From: Anaerolineales bacterium HSG25
Lineage (GTDB): Bacteria; Chloroflexota; Anaerolineae; 4572-78; J111
Length of the DNA stretch: 52,463 nucleotides
Assembly: GCA_030377865.1 (NCBI GenBank)
Contig: JAUCGA010000034.1
Coordinates: 1 to 52,463 of the forward strand
Reading direction: 5' to 3'
Part shown: positions 47,505-52,463 of the stretch, piece by piece
Numbering within the stretch: position 1 is the first letter of the stretch
Layout of the letters: every line of letters begins with the position of its first letter
The notes under the pieces: model-generated
Database searches by the model: none
What the model saw: the letters and a program-made list of their open reading frames with translations, nothing else
What the model was told of the DNA's origin: nothing
Program-made: the position numbers and the translations under genes

Positions 47505-49193
47505 ATGACAACTGCAAAAAACTCTAAGCAATCAAATAGCAACGTTAAAAAAATCGCCTTCATTGTCGCAAGTATAGGTTGTTTGACCTTATTGTGTTTA
47601 ACCCCTGTTGTGGGTGGTACAGCATATTGGTTTATTGACCAAAATCAACAACTAACCATCAGTTTTGACACACCATCCACACCACAAGCGACTCCGCTCC
47701 CCCCGGTTACCCCGTCAAGCACCGCGACCGCCACAGGCACGACACAGCCTTCCTCCACCAACACCCCCATGATCACCCCAACGATCATGGCGACAAGTGC
47801 TACTACCACTGTTACCGCGCAAATCAAAGATGAAATTATCATTTTAGAACCATTTTTTGATGAACTGGTCTTCGCTCTGAAGGCATCCGAGGATGATTTT
47901 ACCCCCATAGATCCCGACACCCAGTTTGAGGAAGGTATCACTGAAATTCATGCCATTTTTGAATATGAGGGCATGTCTGCCGATAAAACATGGGAACGGG
48001 TCTGGTATCGGAATAGCGGCGAAATGCTCCGCAATACGGCCAACTGGTCGGGACAGGAGACTGGTCGGTTTGATTATTTTCTGGATGCTTCGGGCGAGCC
48101 GCTTCCCAACGGACAATGGCTGTTGGAGCTATATATAGAAAATAAGTTGATGGTTACTGGTAGTTTTACGATTGGGCAAGTTATCAAGACGGAGCCGACC
48201 ACCACGCCAACTCGTCCCCGTCCCACTCGTGTGACCCGCACCGTTACTCCCACACCCACCGCCTCAACCCAGATCGTTAAATCCGTTAAATCTATCGTCA
48301 CGGCCACACCCGCCCCCTCAGCCTCGCTCAGCAATCAGGTGTATCAACTTGTCTATCCCAAATGGGACGGGGTGCAACATAGCCTGTATCTGGCCGACAC
48401 AAACGGTCAAAACGAGAGCCTTCTCATCACCCGTGCCGCAGGGCCATCATGGAGCGCGGATGGACAACAACTTTTTTTCTTTGGTGAGGAAGGAATCGAC
48501 CGCCAGTTTTTAGAGGACGGGCGAGAGTTTATTTTTGACGGCATCAGCAACGGTTTGGTGGTCATGAGCAACGCCTCGGCCCGACCCGATATGGCCGATG
48601 TGGTACTGACGCAGGAGATTAAATGGAAACAAGGTACGGCTCGCACTACTAATGTCTCGCCGAATGGTAAATTGGTCGCTTTTGATGCTAAATTTGGCGG
48701 TAGTTATCGCATCTTCTTTGTTGATTTGGGCTATGTGGAGCAATTCCTCCCCTACGAGATTCAGGGTGAACAGGCCGACTGGTCGCCCGATAACCAACAG
48801 ATTGTCTATCGTTCTGGACGAGACGGTGTGACCGGAGTCTGGGTCTCGAACATGAACGATACCGGGCATCGTTTGCTGACCAATAACAGTTCCGATTCTT
48901 TTCCGGCTTGGTCACCCGATGGTAAAACCGTGGTCTTTAGTCGTGAAATTGAAGGCAATCTTGACCTCTACGCCGTCGATATAGACGGTGACAATCTGCG
49001 CCGTTTGACCAATTCGCCCGGCGCAGATACACTACCGATTTATACGCCGAGTGGAGACATCATCTACCGCAGTACGGCTAGTGGTTATTGGGCGATTTGG
49101 AAAATGACCACCGACGGAACTGGTCAAACCGAAATCATCGCCAACGCCGGAGTCGGCCCCGACTGGGCCTACAGCCGCATGGATGTGCATTAG
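47505..49193 (+). CDS. Membrane-anchored TolB/PD40-type beta-propeller protein
   Basis: The 562-aa protein from the ATG at 47505 (TTG at 47493 is less likely) has one N-terminal transmembrane helix (IAFIVASIGCLTLLCLTPVV). A Ser/Thr/Pro-rich extracytoplasmic linker (~60-110) follows, then a ~130-residue beta domain (EGITEIHAIFEYEGMSADKT) and a second Thr/Pro/Arg linker (~225-270). The C-terminal region is a PD40/WD40-like propeller with repeated W/SPDG-type blades: GPSWSADGQQLFFFGEEG, NVSPNGKLVAFDAKFGGSYR, ADWSPDNQQIVYRSGRDG and PAWSPDGKTVVFSREIEGNL. It is probably a surface binding scaffold; ligand unknown. By eye it is more GC-rich than ilvBN and shares this with mtaB downstream. Confidence 0.82.
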   Translation: MTTAKNSKQSNSNVKKIAFIVASIGCLTLLCLTPVVGGTAYWFIDQNQQLTISFDTPSTPQATPLPPVTPSSTATATGTTQPSSTNTPMITPTIMATSATTTVTAQIKDEIIILEPFFDELVFALKASEDDFTPIDPDTQFEEGITEIHAIFEYEGMSADKTWERVWYRNSGEMLRNTANWSGQETGRFDYFLDASGEPLPNGQWLLELYIENKLMVTGSFTIGQVIKTEPTTTPTRPRPTRVTRTVTPTPTASTQIVKSVKSIVTATPAPSASLSNQVYQLVYPKWDGVQHSLYLADTNGQNESLLITRAAGPSWSADGQQLFFFGEEGIDRQFLEDGREFIFDGISNGLVVMSNASARPDMADVVLTQEIKWKQGTARTTNVSPNGKLVAFDAKFGGSYRIFFVDLGYVEQFLPYEIQGEQADWSPDNQQIVYRSGRDGVTGVWVSNMNDTGHRLLTNNSSDSFPAWSPDGKTVVFSREIEGNLDLYAVDIDGDNLRRLTNSPGADTLPIYTPSGDIIYRSTASGYWAIWKMTTDGTGQTEIIANAGVGPDWAYSRMDVH

Positions 49194-49203
49194 GGCGTGA
49201 TAT

Positions 49204-49291
49204 GCGGAGTGCAAAAGCTTCTTGCTTTTGCATGTTTGTTTCTGGCAAAAGCAAGAAGCTTTTGCACTCCTCTATTGCCCAACAATGCCAA
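49204..49291. repeat. Truncated 'GTTCGG' element, copy F
   Basis: Both arms (GGAGTGCAAAAGCTTCTTGC ... GCACTCC) are present, but the left terminal repeat and half of the right one are missing. It sits 10 nt after the propeller-gene stop. A short tandem AATTCTT repeat (49313-49337) follows before mtaB. Confidence 0.75.
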
Positions 49292-49344
49292 AATGAAGGT
49301 GTTTTTCGTTTTTAATTCTTAATTCTTAATTCTTAATTAACAAC

Positions 49345-50697
49345 ATGCGTATTCGAGTAGATTCCATAGGCTGTCGCCTAAATATTAGCGAAATAGAAGA
49401 GATGGCCCGCAGTTTTACCGCGAGCGGACATCGGCTGGTGGGGCCGGGCGAGGTGGCCGATTTGTGTGTCTTTAACACCTGCGTTGTAACCAACATGGCG
49501 GCTCGAAAGTCGCGCAAAATCATCCGACAGATGCGCCGCGCCAACCCACAGGCAACCCTCGTGGTGACTGGTTGTTATGCCGACCTGTCGCCCCAAGACA
49601 TGGATGCGGTCGGGGCTGATCTGGTGGTCGATAATCAGGACAAGGATCGCCTACCCGAAATTTTGGCCGAGCAGAATCTCCTGCATGATGCCGACCCGAT
49701 TCCGGCGGATGATGCGGCCTCATTTATCAATCCGATCATCAATTCGGTGGAGGGCGGACATACTCGCGCCTTCATTAAGGTACAGGATGGCTGTGATAAC
49801 CGTTGCACCTTCTGTATCGTCACCGTAGCGCGGGGAGCGGGGCGTAGTCGAACTTTGGCTGATGTGGTGGCCGAGGTGAATCGACTGACCATGTTGGGCT
49901 ATCAGGAAGCGGTTTTGAGCGGAGTCCATCTTGGCTCATACTTGCATGATCAAGGTCAGGTTGAGGGGTTGTACCAGTTGGTCAAAACGATTCTGGCCGA
50001 TACAGACCTACCCCGTCTGCGACTTTCATCGTTAGAGCCGTGGGATCTGTCACCCCATTTTTTTGATTTGTGGCAAAACGAACGACTTTTGCCACATCTG
50101 CATCTACCTCTACAAAGCGGCTGTGATGCCACTCTGCGCCGCATGGCTCGTCGTACCAGTCAGGCTGAGTTTGCCAGCCTGCTCGAAACGGCTCGCGCCG
50201 CGATTCCCGATGTGGGTATCAGCACCGATGTAATTGTCGGTTTTCCGGGGGAGACCGAGGCCGAGTTTACCGACTCAATCAACTTTGTCGAGCAGATGGG
50301 GTTTAGCAAACTGCACATCTTCCGTTACTCACGGCGAGAGGGAACCGCCGCGGCCAAGATGCGAGGGCAGGTGCATGGCAAAACGGTGCAGACTCGCAGT
50401 CAACAGATGCATGTTTTAGGCGCTAACTTAGAGGAACAGTTCCGGCAAAAGTTTGTGGGGCGGACTCTGCCGGTGTTGTGGGAGGGGAACGAGCCATTTG
50501 GCTTTGGCCTGCAATGGAGTGGCCTGACCGGCAACTATCTGCGTGTCGTCACTCAAACCGACGACCAGACCAACCTGCGAAATCAAGTCACCCCCACCCA
50601 ACTGGTTGATGTGGCTCCGGCCGCGCTACATGGTCAGATTGAGGCTACGGACAGCACCGGCCAGTCTGACCCGATGGTGATTCCGTTGCTGGGGTAA
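49345..50697 (+). CDS. mtaB: tRNA t6A37 methylthiotransferase MtaB
   Basis: This 450-aa radical-SAM methylthiotransferase converts t6A37 to ms2t6A in tRNAs reading ANN codons. The N-terminal UPF0004 domain has the three auxiliary-cluster Cys in SIGCRLN, FNTCVVT and VTGCYAD. The radical-SAM motif is VQDGCDNRCTFCIVTVARGAG (CxxxCxxC). LSGVHLGSY, LRLSSLEPWD, HLPLQSGCDATLRRMARRTS and DVIVGFPGETEAEF are the MtaB-type signatures, and a C-terminal TRAM-like region ends the protein. It has no operon partner. Confidence 0.93.
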   Translation: MRIRVDSIGCRLNISEIEEMARSFTASGHRLVGPGEVADLCVFNTCVVTNMAARKSRKIIRQMRRANPQATLVVTGCYADLSPQDMDAVGADLVVDNQDKDRLPEILAEQNLLHDADPIPADDAASFINPIINSVEGGHTRAFIKVQDGCDNRCTFCIVTVARGAGRSRTLADVVAEVNRLTMLGYQEAVLSGVHLGSYLHDQGQVEGLYQLVKTILADTDLPRLRLSSLEPWDLSPHFFDLWQNERLLPHLHLPLQSGCDATLRRMARRTSQAEFASLLETARAAIPDVGISTDVIVGFPGETEAEFTDSINFVEQMGFSKLHIFRYSRREGTAAAKMRGQVHGKTVQTRSQQMHVLGANLEEQFRQKFVGRTLPVLWEGNEPFGFGLQWSGLTGNYLRVVTQTDDQTNLRNQVTPTQLVDVAPAALHGQIEATDSTGQSDPMVIPLLG

Positions 50698-50727
50698 AAA
50701 AGATTTTGCGGGGTTTTATCGCCAACA

Positions 50728-50757
50728 CCTCCGAGGAACTTCGTACCTCGGAGGAGA
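50728..50757. repeat. Hairpin CCTCCGAGG...CCTCGGAGG
   Basis: Arms ACCTCCGAGG and CCTCGGAGG enclose AACTTCGTA. Related to 9290-9326. It lies ~30 nt beyond the mtaB stop and could act as its transcription-end hairpin. Confidence 0.55.
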
Positions 50758-50795
50758 ACAAATTCACATAATAAAGATGAATAGGAGACCTAATT

Positions 50796-51665
50796 ATGAG
50801 TAATACAAAAGATGCTTATCAAGCATATATCAATCAAGGAGTTACCGCTGGTCAAGCTGGTAATTTAGAGCAAGCCATTAAAATATTTACTCAGGCCATA
50901 GAGCTAAATCCTGACTATGTCAGCGCCTATACCAATCGCGGGCTTGCATATCGCCTAATGGGTAACTTTGAGGCGGCGCTTGAAGATTTTGAGGAAGCAG
51001 TAGCCGCAAACCCCACGAGTGATAATGCTTATAATAATCGTGGAACCGCGTACGCCCAATCTCGTCAGTATTTTGAAGCTCTTAAAGATTTTGACAAAGC
51101 GATTGAATTAAACCCAAATGATGCCGAACATTTCTATTGCAAAGGCTTTACCTATAGCCTGATGGGTGCGCCGCAACCAGCCATAGAAAATCTTAATCTT
51201 TATCTTGACAAAGCTTCCCAAACCGACACTCGGCAAGCAGTACTCAAGGTTATTGCTAACATGGAAGCCCTAACCCCATTGCAAAACAGTCAAGATGTCA
51301 TCGCCACTTTGGAAAATTTTGCCCGATCGCAATGTGGGCCGACCTATAAACCCCGCATTGAGGTGGAATCGCTCTTTACCATTGGCCCAAATAGTCATGG
51401 GAGCGAAGAGATGGTGCAATGGTTTATGTCTGACCAACCGGGCATGGTATTGATGTTCACCCCCAAAACACCTTTGAGTGACTTCTTGATCGCGCATGGC
51501 CCAAACAGACCTCAAAAAGGGGCTTATTTGTTGGGGTTATCACCGGGGTTATCCCAAAATATCCCGACGACCGTCGAATCTCTAACCAGTTTTTTGAGCT
51601 TTTGTGTTGAAAAAGGGTTTCTTGTTTGGTCGGACAATCAGTGGCGATTAGTCACGAGGCCATGA
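50796..51665 (+). CDS. TPR-repeat protein with a unique C-terminal domain
   Basis: The 289-aa soluble protein starts at an ATG with TAGGAGA at ideal distance. Three canonical TPR units occupy ~7-110 (AYINQGVTAGQAGNLEQAIK..., AYTNRGLAYRLMGNFEAALE..., AYNNRGTAYAQSRQYFEALK...), with a fourth degenerate unit to ~145. The C-terminal ~110 residues (FARSQCGPTYKPRIEVESLF onward) match no family known to me. That region carries VQWFMSDQPGMVLMFTPKTP and a short helical tail. TPRs mediate protein-protein contact; the partner is unknown. Confidence 0.82.
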   Translation: MSNTKDAYQAYINQGVTAGQAGNLEQAIKIFTQAIELNPDYVSAYTNRGLAYRLMGNFEAALEDFEEAVAANPTSDNAYNNRGTAYAQSRQYFEALKDFDKAIELNPNDAEHFYCKGFTYSLMGAPQPAIENLNLYLDKASQTDTRQAVLKVIANMEALTPLQNSQDVIATLENFARSQCGPTYKPRIEVESLFTIGPNSHGSEEMVQWFMSDQPGMVLMFTPKTPLSDFLIAHGPNRPQKGAYLLGLSPGLSQNIPTTVESLTSFLSFCVEKGFLVWSDNQWRLVTRP

Positions 51666-51674
51666 ATTTCATCT

Positions 51675-51808
51675 TAAGGGCTGTTCAATTCTAATCCATG
51701 TGGGCATAATCGTGACGCTACAAGCGTCACCTACAGTAATTTTGCTGGAGATAAAACCGTGTAGGTCACGCTTGTAGCGTGACAAGATGGAGAACTGAAC
51801 AGCCCTTA
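51675..51808. repeat. ~134-bp palindromic element 'GGCTGTTCAATTCT', copy 3 (best preserved)
   Basis: Ends TAAGGGCTGTTCAATTCT and AGAACTGAACAGCCCTTA are almost perfectly inverted. The core hairpin is TGACGCTACAAGCGTCACC / GGTCACGCTTGTAGCGT. Copies 1 and 2 have decayed ends. Confidence 0.85.
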
Positions 51809-51924
51809 CCTCATCTTCTTCATGCCCGACGAGATACGAAGAGAATACCTCATACGCCCCACACTTTTTGACTCCCCTCCCTGAGCCAAGTAAGATAGAA
51901 AAACCGACTGTGAACGAGTAAAAA

Positions 51925-52164
51925 TTGAAACGCTCTAGCTACGCGTCGCAATTGAAAAATCTGACACCGCTGAATAGCCTGCTCAACGTTTGGATGGGTG
52001 AAAAAATCAGCGCCATTGATGATCCCGAAGCTCATCAAATAAAAGGCGACAAAAAAGCCTTCGCCGAGCAGATTGTGCCCACCTTAGACAAGGCTGAGTT
52101 TGAAGCCTTCCGAGCTATCTTCGATAAAATTGAGCAATTGATTCAACACTTAGAGATTGATTGA
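51925..52164 (+). CDS. Small hypothetical protein or gene fragment (79 aa)
   Basis: The frame opens directly after a stop codon and has only a TTG start (MKRSSYASQLKNLTPLNSLL). It continues with a helical, charged sequence (EAHQIKGDKKAFAEQIVPTL, FDKIEQLIQHLEID). Codon use looks genuine, but without a good start or ribosome-binding site it may be the 3' remnant of a longer gene. No family is recognised. Confidence 0.45.
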   Translation: MKRSSYASQLKNLTPLNSLLNVWMGEKISAIDDPEAHQIKGDKKAFAEQIVPTLDKAEFEAFRAIFDKIEQLIQHLEID

Positions 52165-52219
52165 ATTCACTCATTATCCGACATTATGATTTCATTAGTC
52201 AACTGGATTTTGTTTTTCA

Positions 52220-52300
52220 GCCACGAATTACACGAATTTTCACTAATTATTGTTTTAATTCGTGTGTAATTCGTGTAATTCGTAGCGAAAATTTGTCTTT
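52220..52300. repeat. 'CACGAATTACACGAATTTT' palindromic repeat
   Basis: CCACGAATTACACGAATTTTC pairs with AATTCGTGTAATTCGT across a short AT-rich loop. A decayed relative lies at 28808-28850. The remaining bases to the window end contain no recognisable gene. Confidence 0.7.
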
Positions 52301-52463
52301 GTTCCTCGAACAGGTAGTTGAAATCATAGGTTTCTCCCCAATACTGACCGATTAAAAACGGGCACGTAAAGCCATAAAAGCAGAGGTTGTTATTCAAAAA
52401 ACAACAAGATGGTTAATTGCATATCGCTACCGTATAGAATGATGAAGCTAGTTAATACTTAAA

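Overview
The window looks like a chromosomal segment of a low-to-moderate-GC member of the Chloroflexota, probably Anaerolineae-like. This is inference from gene content, not a database match. The hints are a very large secreted DUF11-repeat protein with the YLPLIVKP-type motif common in Chloroflexota exoproteins, mreBCD in a bacterium with many TTG/GTG starts, a DUF4058 protein, a cyclase-ATPase-TPR giant, and sugar ABC importers without a local ATPase. No plasmid, prophage, CRISPR array or transposase gene was seen.

Layout. 1-7 kb: 5' end of a secreted protein (minus), an anchored methyltransferase, an acetyl-CoA hydrolase/transferase, a MASE3-PAS-SpoIIE phosphatase and an amino-acid-type ABC binding lipoprotein. 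7-14 kb (minus): DUF58, GDPD, a zinc-ribbon membrane protein and mreB-mreC-mreD. 14-20 kb (minus operon): adenylate cyclase/ATPase/TPR protein, tilS and an OmpR-like regulator with a degenerate receiver. 20-24 kb (minus): glycosyltransferase, argC and argB behind a candidate arginine attenuator. 24-31 kb: DUF11 exoprotein, a lone RelA/SpoT-domain protein and the principal sigma factor. 31-36 kb (plus): sugar ABC importer behind two tandem promoter-operator units, a DUF624/YesL-like protein and tRNA-Gly(CCC). 36-40 kb (minus): 23S-type methyltransferase, MOCOS-like class V aminotransferase and DUF4058. 40-46 kb (plus): CpaE/TadZ-like protein, ferredoxin-CobO fusion, then a textbook leader-peptide attenuator followed by ilvB and ilvN. 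46-52 kb (plus): small basic protein, PD40 propeller protein, mtaB, a TPR protein and a small ORF.

Two themes stand out. First, both amino-acid biosynthetic operons (ilvBN and argCB) begin with a short leader ORF rich in, or containing, codons for the pathway's product. In each case the leader ORF is followed by mutually exclusive hairpins and a terminator. Second, nearly every intergenic gap holds short palindromic, transposase-less elements (MITE-like) from at least ten families. Several copies are nested, and some keep recognisable target-site duplications (8 bp for one family, AAT for another). Some landed exactly on stop codons without disrupting the gene.

All functional calls rest on motif reading of the translated sequence. 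Start codons were moved from the longest ORF wherever a ribosome-binding site, a repeat boundary or family length argued for it.
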